DNA from: Rhizobium sp.
GTDB lineage: Bacteria > Pseudomonadota > Alphaproteobacteria > Rhizobiales > Rhizobiaceae
Assembly (NCBI GenBank): GCA_027533385.1
Contig: JAPZUE010000021.1
Span: forward strand, 1-64,000
Reading direction: 5' to 3'
DNA: 64,000 bases
Every line of letters starts with the position of its first letter. Positions within the stretch are counted from its first letter, which is position 1. The notes below the pieces were generated by a model, which saw only the letters and a list, made by a program, of their open reading frames with translations, searched no databases and was not told the DNA's origin. Shown one piece after another: positions 18,396-27,179 of the stretch. The position numbers and the translations under genes were made by a program.

Positions 18396-18622
18396 TGCAG
18401 GTCTCCGGATTGGCAGGAACCAGCCCGGAAAACTCTCTCTTCACCTCCCGGGCTTCATGCCCCGGAAAACACAATTCTCACACTGGCCACGAATGGCGGG
18501 GTAGGGGGCCGGAACCAGAATGGAGGCTTACAGATGGTACAAGCGCAGAGTTTTATGACAAAACATGACCGGCGACACCATGCCGTTAGAGAGGTTGGGC
18601 CGAATTAACCCATACGGAATGC
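18396..18622. other. Intergenic region before the strawberry-notch gene
   Basis: These 227 bases should contain the promoter of the helicase-Toprim operon and the end of the ietAS transcript. No gene and no clear promoter or terminator was identified. Confidence 0.3.
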
Positions 18623-21154
18623 TCAGGATCTCCGGCCACGAGAGCGCACACGCTGGGCCGTGCGGATGTCGTGCATCTGCAGGCGCTGGGCCTGGAACTG
18701 GCGGTTCACTTCCTGGAACAGCGGCGCGAGGCCATCTGGATCCTCGATGGTCAGGATCAGCGAGAACGGAACCCCCTCGGCCGGAAAAGTCGCTTCCGCC
18801 CGCACGACGCTTTCAACTTCAAGGCGCCATTCTGTGGAGAAGCCGACGCCCTCGAATTTCGCATCGTAACGCTTGGTTGGCCACCATTTGAGGCCATGCT
18901 CGATCAGCGTGCGCTCGGGAATGGTGAGCTTGTTTGTCCTAGGGAGAAAAGCCTGCGAAATCTCGTCGCGGAAGCTCGGGCGCCCATCCTTTCGATCCAT
19001 TGGCTGGCGCTGCCGGAGAACGGCGTTCAGGTTAACGCGCACGAACTCCGTCCCGAATGCCTGATCAAGCGGGGCGTCATAGACCAGGGTCATGGAGACG
19101 CGCCCGCGACACGCGCGTGTATCCGCATCGACAAGGGATGCCGGCCATGCGAAGGGAAATCTGAGGATCGCCGGTCGCCTTTCTCCCGCCGTCAAACGGC
19201 TTTCGAAGACAAGTGTGATGGCGTGATCGCTTGTCTCCAGCATGGCTTGCGCCGGATCGGGCATGCCAAAGCCGGTGAACTGGCGCGCCACCTCCCGCAA
19301 CCGGCTGTTCTGCAGGGGAAGCGGCGTCGTTGAATTATGCACGAGAAACGCGCGCAGCGTCCGCGGTTCCAGCCGCTCCCCGGTTGCAACATCGAGGGCA
19401 GCAAGAGTTTTGGCGACAAGCGGCGCGGCAAAACTCGTTCCGCGCATTTGAGCGGAGTTTCCATGAGCGTCGCAAGACCGGAGATGGGTGTCGGCTGGCC
19501 GGCTTGCATCGCCGGTTCCGCCAAAATGAGCCAGATCCGGTTTTACTCCGACCCGAAGCCCGGGACCCCGCCGCGTGTAGGTTGCCGGCGCACCCGCCAG
19601 ATGACTTGATCCAGGCGGGTTCAAGGCGCCGACTGCCAGTGCCCGGACACTTTCACAAGGCATGAGTATCGTTTCGACGGTTGCGCGGGAAGCCAGCGCT
19701 GCCAGCGCCTGCGTCGCCTTGTCAGGCCATGGCGCGCGCCAGTCGGCGTAATCCAGATTGCCGGCGGAATTGACGATCACAACGCCAAGACGGTCCTGAA
19801 TCTCGTCGAGACGCGCTGCGTAAATGCTGTAGATGTCAGCGTCGACGGGAGCCTTGATGTTGAGAGACATGTTGAAGACGCGGACCCCATGCGTATTGCG
19901 GGCATCCGATATTGCAGCCTCAAGTTCTTCCAAAAAGGCTTCGAAACCGCGGCTGCCATAGACATCCATGAAGCTCCCGCTCGGCATGAGCGGGATGTCG
20001 ACAATCTCACATCCGTCATCTTCACGCCCGATTGCTGGACCGTTGACACTACGGGCGGCAATCAGCAGGCCGGCAACCTGTGAGCCGTGCTGGGGGTCGG
20101 TATCGCCTCGATCAAGGAAATCATGGCGGTGCATAATCCACGCACCAAGGGCAGGGCAGACGCCTGTATCGATAACGCCAACCTTCGGATAGCGGCCGCC
20201 AGTAACCCTGGTGGGAACCGAAAAGGGGGCGTCGAGGGATGTGCCCGAGGCTGCTGTTGCCTCGATCAGCACTGGAAAACGAATGCGCCGGACAAGCGGG
20301 TGCGCAGAAAGCTGTTGCAGGAAGCGCTCGTGACGGGCGACATCGAGATCGACCGGCACGACATTCCGGTCGCTTGCGCTGTCCGTGCGCATGACACGCC
20401 GGTCCTCGAGACGGGGCAGCTCGCTTCCTCTTGTCAGCAGAACCTCAAAAACCGGAACGCTGCCGGGTGTCGGAAGAAGATCGGCCCTCAACCCTCGGCC
20501 TCCCTGGAGGAAGGCCGCATTGAGCGTTTCCACGGAGCGACGGAAGCCAAGAACATCATCTGCCCCCTGGGTGGTCAGCGGCGCCTGTTCGAACAACTCG
20601 ACGATGTACCCGCTTGCCGCACGCGGATCGGCGAAAGCAGCCACGGCGTCCGAGGCAGCAAAGCCCCGCTTCTGACCCAGCGTGATCAACTCGATTGTCT
20701 CGATTGCGCCGACCTCGGAACGCACTCGCGTCACGAAGTGATAGGGTTCGCCGGTGCGCGAGGATCGCCGGGTCTGCCCATGATCTTCCGCCGAGGCGAT
20801 CCGGCTTATGAGCCGATGAAAATGAAACAGCGGCGCCCGGAAATAAAGTTCGCCCGGAGCCCCTGCGCCTACGCATGGAAACTGGTCCCGCATGAATACG
20901 GCGCGGTTTGGCCGGTAGGATTTGGCGATGGCCTCATTACGCATGCGCACATGCAGGTAGGTGAGGGGGCCGTAAGGGGACGCTTCCAGGCCGGCCGCAA
21001 TCGTGGAGAGTTGTTCCAGGAGGCGTGCGCGATGAGCCATGAACGCCGCATCATGGTCCTGAAAGAAATCCTTTTCCGGTCCAGCCTGTCCGGGATCGGG
21101 GGCGCGAAGAAACAGCTCGTCATTGAGAACGATCTGGACAGGATTATTCGGCAT
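18623..21154 (-). CDS. ietS: IetS-like subtilisin-family (S8) serine protease
   Basis: An 843-residue protein with a central subtilisin fold. The catalytic triad is visible: D329 in KVGVIDTG, H356 in DPQHGSQVAG and S574 in RGTSFAAP; N466 in NSAGN is the oxyanion-hole residue. There is no signal peptide, so the protease should be cytosolic, unlike secreted subtilisins. The N-terminal 300 residues and the C-terminal 200 residues are specific to this plasmid-borne family. It overlaps the upstream AAA-ATPase gene by 11 bases. The pair matches ietAS of Agrobacterium Ti plasmids, where IetS is the toxin-like protease and IetA the antitoxin-like ATPase, giving stability and incompatibility. ietAS homologues also gave phage protection in heterologous screens. 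Confidence 0.85.
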   Translation of the reverse strand: MPNNPVQIVLNDELFLRAPDPGQAGPEKDFFQDHDAAFMAHRARLLEQLSTIAAGLEASPYGPLTYLHVRMRNEAIAKSYRPNRAVFMRDQFPCVGAGAPGELYFRAPLFHFHRLISRIASAEDHGQTRRSSRTGEPYHFVTRVRSEVGAIETIELITLGQKRGFAASDAVAAFADPRAASGYIVELFEQAPLTTQGADDVLGFRRSVETLNAAFLQGGRGLRADLLPTPGSVPVFEVLLTRGSELPRLEDRRVMRTDSASDRNVVPVDLDVARHERFLQQLSAHPLVRRIRFPVLIEATAASGTSLDAPFSVPTRVTGGRYPKVGVIDTGVCPALGAWIMHRHDFLDRGDTDPQHGSQVAGLLIAARSVNGPAIGREDDGCEIVDIPLMPSGSFMDVYGSRGFEAFLEELEAAISDARNTHGVRVFNMSLNIKAPVDADIYSIYAARLDEIQDRLGVVIVNSAGNLDYADWRAPWPDKATQALAALASRATVETILMPCESVRALAVGALNPPGSSHLAGAPATYTRRGPGLRVGVKPDLAHFGGTGDASRPADTHLRSCDAHGNSAQMRGTSFAAPLVAKTLAALDVATGERLEPRTLRAFLVHNSTTPLPLQNSRLREVARQFTGFGMPDPAQAMLETSDHAITLVFESRLTAGERRPAILRFPFAWPASLVDADTRACRGRVSMTLVYDAPLDQAFGTEFVRVNLNAVLRQRQPMDRKDGRPSFRDEISQAFLPRTNKLTIPERTLIEHGLKWWPTKRYDAKFEGVGFSTEWRLEVESVVRAEATFPAEGVPFSLILTIEDPDGLAPLFQEVNRQFQAQRLQMHDIRTAQRVRSRGRRS

Positions 21155-22364
21155 GGCTCACCTGTCCACCTGTGCTGCGTCTGGTTTGAAAGTCCTTGGC
21201 ATAGCGCGAGACGGTGCTCTGGCTCTTGACCAGCATCTGCGCGAGGCTTTCCTGCTTGATGGTGAATTCAGAATTCAGCACGGAGCCGACAAAGCCAGGC
21301 TCATCATCCAGAAAGAGCCGCGCGGCTCCGATCCCGTCCGAGGCAAAGCCCAGACGCATCAGAAGTGCGCGCGCCGCGGTCATGACTTCGGGCGGAGAGG
21401 CCCCGGAATTGCCAAGAGCCAGATTCCGTTTCAGGGAATCCGCGAAATTCTTTAGATCCGATCCAGAGCGCTCTCCCGCCACAAAGGCGAGCGTTTTGAC
21501 CACATCATCGTCAAGTGTCAGTGGCACGAGAAACGTCTTCAGCATAGCGACCCGGGTCAATGCGTCCGGAAGCGTCATGCGGATATGGTTCTCGAAGCGG
21601 CGCCAGACGGCCGGATCGAGCAGGGCTTCATGGTTTGTAATGGCGATGGTCAGGCCCTTGCCGGCGCGGGAGTCCAAATTCTGCAGAAGCGTGTTGACGA
21701 CGCGCTTGATCTCCCCGAGTTCATGCGGATCGTCCCGCATCTTGGCCAGCGCATCGAACTCGTCGAGAACCAGCACACAGCGATAGCGGTTGGCAAATTC
21801 GAACAGATTGGCGATGTTGCGCGCCGTTGTCCCGAGAAAAGAACTGACCAGCCCATCGATCCGCGCATTGACAACCGGTAGCCCAAGGCGCGCAGCAAGC
21901 GAGAAGGCCGTCAGCGTCTTGCCGGTGCCAGGCGGCCCGTAAATCAGGCATGACCGTGATGGCTCGATGCCAATGGCCTTCAGATGTTCCGTCTTCAGCC
22001 ATTCATCGAGGATTCCACCCAGCGCTTTTTCGATGTCCACGTCATAAATCGGCGTCGGTCGCCCCGCTGCTGGATTAAGGACAACTTCTGCAAGTGGGAC
22101 CCCGGTTTCACGGTCGGCGGGGGCATGAACATTGGCCGTCAATTCATCGCCGGTGACGAGGGAGCGGGACACTTCAATCACGCTTGGCGCCAGCGTTGCT
22201 TTGGACGTTGCGGCTTTGAGCAGGCGCTCGATTGTTCCCGCAGCCTTTTCGTCTCCGCTTTCACGCAACCGATCGCGCAGGCGTTCAACCTGCCGACGAA
22301 AGCGGTCGTCCCTTGTTTCAAGCCCAGTGCGGCACAGGCTCTGGATGACGGAAAAATGCTCCAC
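21144..22364 (-). CDS. ietA: IetA-like AAA+ ATPase, partner of IetS
   Basis: A 406-residue AAA+ ATPase. Walker A is GPPGTGKT (143-150), Walker B VLVLDEFD (197-204), and an arginine-rich sensor region follows near DPAVWRRFENHIRM. The N-terminal 100 residues are helical and probably contact the protease. In the Ti-plasmid system IetA counteracts IetS, so loss of the plasmid releases the protease. The gene is upstream and overlaps ietS, the usual order for an antitoxin-toxin operon. Upstream of the ATG is an A+T-rich leader with a direct repeat of TATGCAAT (20-bp period), a likely operator. Confidence 0.85.
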   Translation of the reverse strand: MEHFSVIQSLCRTGLETRDDRFRRQVERLRDRLRESGDEKAAGTIERLLKAATSKATLAPSVIEVSRSLVTGDELTANVHAPADRETGVPLAEVVLNPAAGRPTPIYDVDIEKALGGILDEWLKTEHLKAIGIEPSRSCLIYGPPGTGKTLTAFSLAARLGLPVVNARIDGLVSSFLGTTARNIANLFEFANRYRCVLVLDEFDALAKMRDDPHELGEIKRVVNTLLQNLDSRAGKGLTIAITNHEALLDPAVWRRFENHIRMTLPDALTRVAMLKTFLVPLTLDDDVVKTLAFVAGERSGSDLKNFADSLKRNLALGNSGASPPEVMTAARALLMRLGFASDGIGAARLFLDDEPGFVGSVLNSEFTIKQESLAQMLVKSQSTVSRYAKDFQTRRSTGGQVSHAE

Positions 22365-22415
22365 GGCGACCCCCGAATCGACTGTTTCATCGAATTATTC
22401 ATTGTAGATGTGAAA

Positions 22416-22443
22416 TATGCAATAAAACACAATTTTATGCAAT
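22416..22443 (-). promoter_or_regulatory. Direct repeat upstream of ietAS, candidate operator/promoter
   Basis: TATGCAAT occurs at 22416-22423 and again at 22436-22443, exactly two helical turns apart. On the minus strand this is ATTGCATA repeated, within A+T-rich DNA 50-80 bases upstream of the ietA start. Part of it also forms an imperfect inverted repeat around TTGTG. This suits binding of a dimeric repressor or a promoter UP region. No repressor is identified. Confidence 0.5.
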
Positions 22444-22748
22444 TGAAAAGAAGGCGACCCATTGGATTCGGAAGCGAAGGGCCGTCAGGACTCCATCGAC
22501 GAGGGTTGGAGTGATGTTCCCGATGGGTGAAAAACAAATATGGCGTGCCTTGCCCAAGGGAGTGAGCAATCTCCAAGCACATGTCGCCCCGAGCTGGTCG
22601 CCACCGTGCCGCCCGACCTCGGTTACAAGACGCTTTTTGCCTTCCACTGCGTAAACCGCCATGAGGCGGCGACTGCGGACGTTTGTCATCTATGAAGCGA
22701 GTTCTCAAAGGGCGAAGATGCGCCGCGTTGACCCGACACGTCAGTTGT

Positions 22749-22780
22749 CCGGTGACCGGTGACCGGTCACCGGTCACCGG
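22749..22780. repeat. 32-bp perfect palindrome of four GGTNACC units
   Basis: The segment is built from GGTGACC, GGTGACC, GGTCACC and GGTCACC, preceded by CC and ending in GG, so both strands read identically over all 32 bases. It lies 30 bases downstream of the stop of the 22810-23454 gene. It could form a 16-bp cruciform, a transcription-stopping hairpin (no T-tract follows) or a multi-site protein target. Confidence 0.85.
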
Positions 22781-22809
22781 TCAGAGCATAAAAGTGTGAT
22801 GTCCAAATG

Positions 22810-23454
22810 CTACCCAAACCGGCCCCCCGCCTCGGTGAACGTGTACCCATTGACGATGATACCTTCATCCACCACCTCGTTCGACATCTGGTGGTCGTAC
22901 TCCTTCTCAAGCTGGCGATAGAGCCATCGCGCGAGGTCTCGGAGGGCTTCTGCGACGGCCTCCTCGGCGTCAGCGGTCGGTGGCTGGTATTGGTCGCTGT
23001 TCCGCTCGACAGCAATCTCCATGCTGTGCTCGTGGTAGTAGCGGCCCCGATGCGTGACGCGGGCCTCGAGAGCATAGAGGTTCTTGCGCTGGTTCCGCTG
23101 AAGCTCATCGGCGATCGCAGCCAGACGCTGATCCGTTGGCGCATAGTCGCGGATCGCGCGCGAAGCACCCTTTCGATAGCTGTAGCGGCCCTCGAAGCAG
23201 GCGCCGTCACCCTGGCTAGCAAACCCGGAGAACCAGATGCAGGGCTTCGCTCGTGTACCACCGCCAAAGAGGCGGACAGGCCGGGTTGCGAGATCCACAC
23301 CGAGGATCTCGCAGATGCGCTCGAAATCCTCGAATACGAATTCGTGCCAGTCATCATGGACTGATGCCTGACGATACCAGTCGCGAGCACGATCCTTGGC
23401 GCGCTCATCGAGCTCTTCGAAGGTGTAGACGGTTGTTTCGATCACCTCAGGCAT
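22810..23454 (-). CDS. Conserved plasmid protein, labelled antitoxin of TA stability system
   Basis: This 214-residue soluble protein belongs to a family widely annotated as an antitoxin of a toxin-antitoxin stability system, found on proteobacterial plasmids and prophages. The opening IETTVYTFEELDERAKDRAR and the later PCIWFSGFASQGDGACFEG and RDLARWLYRQLEKEY blocks are typical. I know of no demonstrated antitoxin activity, so the label should be treated as inherited. Its start overlaps the end of the DUF6915 gene by eight bases, making it the last member of a three-gene operon. The 32-bp palindrome follows its stop. Confidence 0.65.
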   Translation of the reverse strand: MPEVIETTVYTFEELDERAKDRARDWYRQASVHDDWHEFVFEDFERICEILGVDLATRPVRLFGGGTRAKPCIWFSGFASQGDGACFEGRYSYRKGASRAIRDYAPTDQRLAAIADELQRNQRKNLYALEARVTHRGRYYHEHSMEIAVERNSDQYQPPTADAEEAVAEALRDLARWLYRQLEKEYDHQMSNEVVDEGIIVNGYTFTEAGGRFG

Positions 23455-23824
23455 CGGAAATCTCCCGGATCAGGAGATGAGGATCGAGATCGGCCTCGAT
23501 CTTTTTCGTCCGTCCCATCCATGGTGCCGGCTGGATTGCGCGAGCCCAATCCGCGAAGCTCGGGATGAACCCGAGATCTTCGGTGACATGCTGTTCTCCA
23601 ACCCAGCGCGTCGGGATGACCCGGCCTGAGGAAAGCATGGTCGTCACGCCGAAGATCGTCTCGGCCATGAAGATGCCCTCGGCATGATGCCGGAGCGCCC
23701 TGTGCCGGAAATCCGCGATGATCTCCTTCGACGCATCGAACCAAGCGTGGATGGCGAGATAATCCTCGACGGTGCCGCCCCATTTTTTGCTTGAGGAGAG
23801 GGCGTGGTGGTAGGGATGAGCCAT
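23447..23824 (-). CDS. DUF6915 family protein
   Basis: A 125-residue soluble protein with the opening MAHPYHHALSSSKKWGG and the central HRALRHHAEGIFMAE that mark the DUF6915 family of plasmid and phage proteins. Several conserved His residues (H3, H6, H7 and the H-H pair near residue 46) could bind a metal, but no activity is known. It is the middle gene of the operon between the DUF6878 gene (12 bases upstream) and the antitoxin-labelled gene (8-base overlap). Confidence 0.7.
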   Translation of the reverse strand: MAHPYHHALSSSKKWGGTVEDYLAIHAWFDASKEIIADFRHRALRHHAEGIFMAETIFGVTTMLSSGRVIPTRWVGEQHVTEDLGFIPSFADWARAIQPAPWMGRTKKIEADLDPHLLIREISDA

Positions 23825-23836
23825 GATCGCCTCCGC

Positions 23837-24340
23837 TCAGAACGTGTGGGAATGGAATTCGGTGACGGTCATCCGCTCATGATAGTCGAGGCGGATTTCC
23901 TGAGCGGCGACGTCAAACACAAACTCACCGTAAGCGCCTTCATTGAGCTCCCAGCCGCCGTGCGTTTCGCTGAGGGCGTCGTAGACTAAGTGCTCGATTG
24001 CCTCGGTCAGTGTCATCGGGCGGGTTTCCGGCGCGCTCTGTCCCCAGACAATCGCGACAATGCTGATCGTCTGGTCAGGTAGCGGAACGCTCGTTTTGGC
24101 GGCATCGCGCGCCTCGATGCTCTCGATCTGCCCGCTATCGCCGTAGCCATCAAAGATGACGATGACAGTCGCGATGCCGGCGCCGGCAAGTGCGGCAAAT
24201 ACCGCAGACTTGTTGGCCGGGCGAAGAGCTGCGCGTTGCAACTTCTCGGCTTCAATCTCAGCCACGATATCGGACATCGTCACGGGAAGGGCGATGAGCG
24301 TCGGCTCGGGCGTTGCGGGACTATTGGTTTCGTTGGCCAT
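23837..24340 (-). CDS. DUF6878 family protein
   Basis: A 167-residue soluble protein resembling the DUF6878 family. It has a helical N-terminus (VAEIEAEKLQRAALRPANKSAVFAALAG region), a strand VIVIFDGYGDSGQIESIEA and a C-terminus rich in conserved acidic and aromatic residues (HGGWELNEGAYGEFVFD). ATG 24340 begins MANET, and the extra ten residues of the longer frame were dropped. It heads the three-gene operon and follows the terminator-like hairpin after the ParB-like gene, so it should have its own promoter. Confidence 0.65.
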   Translation of the reverse strand: MANETNSPATPEPTLIALPVTMSDIVAEIEAEKLQRAALRPANKSAVFAALAGAGIATVIVIFDGYGDSGQIESIEARDAAKTSVPLPDQTISIVAIVWGQSAPETRPMTLTEAIEHLVYDALSETHGGWELNEGAYGEFVFDVAAQEIRLDYHERMTVTEFHSHTF

Positions 24341-24356
24341 GGGGCTCTCCAGAATG

Positions 24357-24389
24357 AAAAAGCCCGACACGAGACAGGCTCGGCCGGGC
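24357..24389 (-). terminator. Rho-independent terminator after the ParB-like gene
   Basis: On the minus strand GCCCG (24389-24385) pairs with CGGGC (24366-24362), with an inner GAG/CTC pair, and is followed by TTTTTC. It lies 28 bases past the ParB-like stop and before the DUF6878 start, separating the two transcripts. Confidence 0.65.
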
Positions 24390-24416
24390 AGGGGATTTCG
24401 ATGGGGGTGGGAAAGG

Positions 24417-26558
24417 TTATTCGGCGGCCAAGGGATAGGCAGCAGCCGTTGACAGGCCCTCGGTCAGGAAGGCTGGGAGCGTGACAGCCTCTGAATCGGC
24501 ATCCTCACTCCCTTCGCTCGCGGGCTGAGCGGGAGCTTCGACCGTCGTTGCAGACCGAGCGACAAGCGCGTGCGGGCCCCTTTCTTGCGTCGATCGCAAG
24601 GGGGCCGGCAACCAGCTCGCACCGGCGACAAGGCGCTCTGCTTCCACTGCCATGTCGGATTTCTTGAGATGATCGATCATTTGGGCTGCCGCCTCGCCCT
24701 TCACCTCGCGCAAAGTCGCGAGGATCTGGGATTTCGTGACCTTACTGAAGAAGCTCTTCGTCGTGGCGGACCAATGGCGGCGCATATCGAGATCGACATG
24801 ATCCGCGAGCCGATCGGCATGAGCAAGCTCCCGGGAGCGGCGGATATGCGGGACTTGCAGCGCATTGATGCCTGTCGAGACACACCACGCAAAAAGTGCC
24901 GCCAGCGAATCCGCATCAAAAGCGACGAGGGCATCCCAAAGATCAGCCGGATTCTTCGGCAGCATCCCAGCCCAGCGCGCCTGGCGAGCGCTCATGCGGT
25001 TGGCGACATCGCTTTCGCCGAGGTCAGGCGCATGCGCCTCAAGCGCGGAGGACCGGACATCGAGTTCGAGACAGGTTTCCGAACCAGCGAAGCGGTAGAA
25101 GCTCTTGAGCACCAGGGCATGCGTCAGTGCGAGCAGCGCGGTATCGGGATCATCGGCGATAGCTTCCCGCAGGGCGAGCGTCCGATAAGCCGTGAGTTCA
25201 GCGACGAGGCGATCGGAGAGTCGTGCTGTGGTCTCGGTTTCGATGTCATCGACGTCCTCTGACGTGTTCGGCCCAGCGCCTCCAGACTGGCCGGACAACG
25301 CAGGCTCTTGGCCCGTGGCAGGATTGCCCGACGCCTGACCACATGTGCTTGCAACCCGATCTTCGGGGCGGACATAGCCAGCCTCGACGCGCAAGTGACC
25401 ATCATGCTCGATGCTGACGAACACACCGGCATGGGCGATTTCCTGAGGGTTGAAGATTTCGGGGCGTTCATCGACCCTCGCAAGGATGTCCTCGAGTTCG
25501 CCCATGCGCCGGTCGATTTCTTCGGGCAGTTCCTCGGCGCCCTCGAACTCCTCTGACAGCGCATTGTATTCGGCAAGGGCGGCGTCATAACGCGCCTGCT
25601 CCTCAGCCGAGACTGGTGCCGGTATCGATGAGAGCCGTGTCAATCCGTTGAGATGGCCATAGGGGAAGCTGAGGGCGGTCTCGACCCATTTCCAGCCCTG
25701 GGCAGCGATGGCCTTGGCTTCCTCGGCGAGCTTCTCCGTCGCGAGACGGTCGAGCAGCGCGACATCCTGGAACCATCCCCCGCCATCCTCCGAGAAGAGG
25801 TCACGCAAGATCACGCCACCTACCTCCTCATAAGCCGCAGCACCCACGAAGAGGGCACGCCGATCATTGCCCTTCACGGCACCTTCCGTGAGAAGGCGCC
25901 GGATCAGGTAGGGCTCCTTGTTGTAGCCATGCCGGATCTGCTCCCAAACCGCTTCCTGGCGGGCATGATCTGCCGTCACACAGAAGGCCATGAGCTGATC
26001 GAGCGTCATCTCATCCTCGGCATAGGCCGCGAGCAGGGTTAAGCTGGCGGAGGCGAGCTTCAGGCGCTGGCGAACGATCTGCGGCGAGACGAAAAACCGT
26101 GCCGCGATCTCATCGACCGAGAGCCCTTCATCGTCGGCCAGAGCCTTGAAGGCCCGGAACTGGTCGAGCGGATGAAGACCGGCGCGCATCACATTCTCTG
26201 CGAGCGAATCCTCAACCTCGATGCCCGTGGATTTCACAAGGCAGGGGATCAGATGATCAGGGCTGATGCGCCCTTCCGCCTGAAGCTTCTGCAGGGCGGC
26301 AAGACGTCGCCCACCGGCTTGAACAACGAACTGACCGGTCTCAAGGCCAGCTGCGTCGATCACGGGACGGACAGAGAGCGACTGCAGGAGCCCGCGCCGC
26401 GCGATATCCTCAGCGAGATCGTCAATGCTCACGGAAGCTCGAACCTTGCGGACATTGGAAGCAGACGCCACGAGCTGGGAAAGGGGAATCTCGCGAGGGA
26501 TAGCGAAGGCACTCGCGATTGGCTGGTCAATCATCGTGATGGAATCGGTCTGAGTCAT
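24417..26558 (-). CDS. Large ParB/Spo0J-family nuclease-like protein
   Basis: A 713-residue protein, about twice the size of RepB. The ParB N-terminal domain is near residues 20-120 (IPLSQLVASASNVRK, then LLQSLSVRPV and VQAGGRRLAALQKLQAEG), followed by the helix-turn-helix block GLSVDEIAARFFVSPQIVRQ. The remaining 500 residues are acidic or helical and have no recognised enzyme motif. Such long ParB-like proteins are common on alphaproteobacterial plasmids without a dedicated ParA; a role in DNA binding or plasmid copy control is inferred. ATG 26558 is preferred because GGAG lies nine bases upstream; ATG 26567 is possible. A terminator follows the gene. Confidence 0.75.
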   Translation of the reverse strand: MTQTDSITMIDQPIASAFAIPREIPLSQLVASASNVRKVRASVSIDDLAEDIARRGLLQSLSVRPVIDAAGLETGQFVVQAGGRRLAALQKLQAEGRISPDHLIPCLVKSTGIEVEDSLAENVMRAGLHPLDQFRAFKALADDEGLSVDEIAARFFVSPQIVRQRLKLASASLTLLAAYAEDEMTLDQLMAFCVTADHARQEAVWEQIRHGYNKEPYLIRRLLTEGAVKGNDRRALFVGAAAYEEVGGVILRDLFSEDGGGWFQDVALLDRLATEKLAEEAKAIAAQGWKWVETALSFPYGHLNGLTRLSSIPAPVSAEEQARYDAALAEYNALSEEFEGAEELPEEIDRRMGELEDILARVDERPEIFNPQEIAHAGVFVSIEHDGHLRVEAGYVRPEDRVASTCGQASGNPATGQEPALSGQSGGAGPNTSEDVDDIETETTARLSDRLVAELTAYRTLALREAIADDPDTALLALTHALVLKSFYRFAGSETCLELDVRSSALEAHAPDLGESDVANRMSARQARWAGMLPKNPADLWDALVAFDADSLAALFAWCVSTGINALQVPHIRRSRELAHADRLADHVDLDMRRHWSATTKSFFSKVTKSQILATLREVKGEAAAQMIDHLKKSDMAVEAERLVAGASWLPAPLRSTQERGPHALVARSATTVEAPAQPASEGSEDADSEAVTLPAFLTEGLSTAAAYPLAAE

Positions 26559-26785
26559 GTCCGTCATCTCCGCGACGGCCGGGGCAGAACCTCTCTCTTC
26601 CCCTCTCAAACCGTCACAAACGGCCCGAACTCACCTCTTCCTCCGGCCAAGGCCAAATGGCGGTAAACCTCGACAGTTTCACGAAAAACGGTCAACACAT
26701 GATCTAATATATTGCAGATTGTATTATACAAAGGTCTATGGCATGGCTCCGCGCTTTCCGCCCACGGCAGTCAAAGGGGAGAGAG

Positions 26786-27046
26786 ATGCCGGAAAGCCTG
26801 ACGATGCCGAAGAAGCCTGAGCGTGCGCCCATCGATACGCTGCTGCCCTACCTGCTGACACGCCCCGAAGCCAATGTGAAAGAGCTGATCGCTCGCAATC
26901 TCGCGACCGGCGTGTATTACAACGATCCGAACGAGGTTCTCTATTGGGCGACGGTCCAGATCGCCTATTCCGGCAAGACGCTGCACGCATCACTCCTCTC
27001 CGAAGCGATTGACCGATTGGCCAAACTGGCGCCGGCAAACCAGTAG
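26786..27046 (+). CDS. Small hypothetical plasmid protein
   Basis: An 86-residue soluble protein, unrecognised. It has an N-terminal stretch PKKPERAPIDTLLPYLLTRP and a C-terminal helical part ending in AIDRLAKLAPANQ, with no Cys cluster, membrane segment or signal peptide. GGAGAG immediately precedes ATG 26786, which decides the start over an upstream in-frame ATG at 26738. It stands divergent from the ParB-like gene and is followed, 133 bases on, by a helix-turn-helix gene on the same strand. Confidence 0.55.
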   Translation: MPESLTMPKKPERAPIDTLLPYLLTRPEANVKELIARNLATGVYYNDPNEVLYWATVQIAYSGKTLHASLLSEAIDRLAKLAPANQ

Positions 27047-27179
27047 AACGGAATTCCCACGGAACCAGCCCAACGGGAACAAACATCCATCCGAAGACCT
27101 GCCTTTATGTGATCTATTGCGTATCGTAGAAAATGTATGCACGCTGCAGCCCATCATTGATTATGGATCGGGCAGACAG

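Larger units (their letters stand above)
22365..22809. other. Gene-free region between ietA and the small-gene operon
   Basis: About 445 bases hold no convincing gene. They contain the ietAS leader with its TATGCAAT repeats at the left and a 32-bp perfect palindrome at 22749-22780 on the right. Short open frames here have no recognisable motif. Confidence 0.5.

Noticed and set aside
20087..21229. 380-codon plus-strand frame
   Set aside because: Antisense to ietS, whose catalytic triad is plain.
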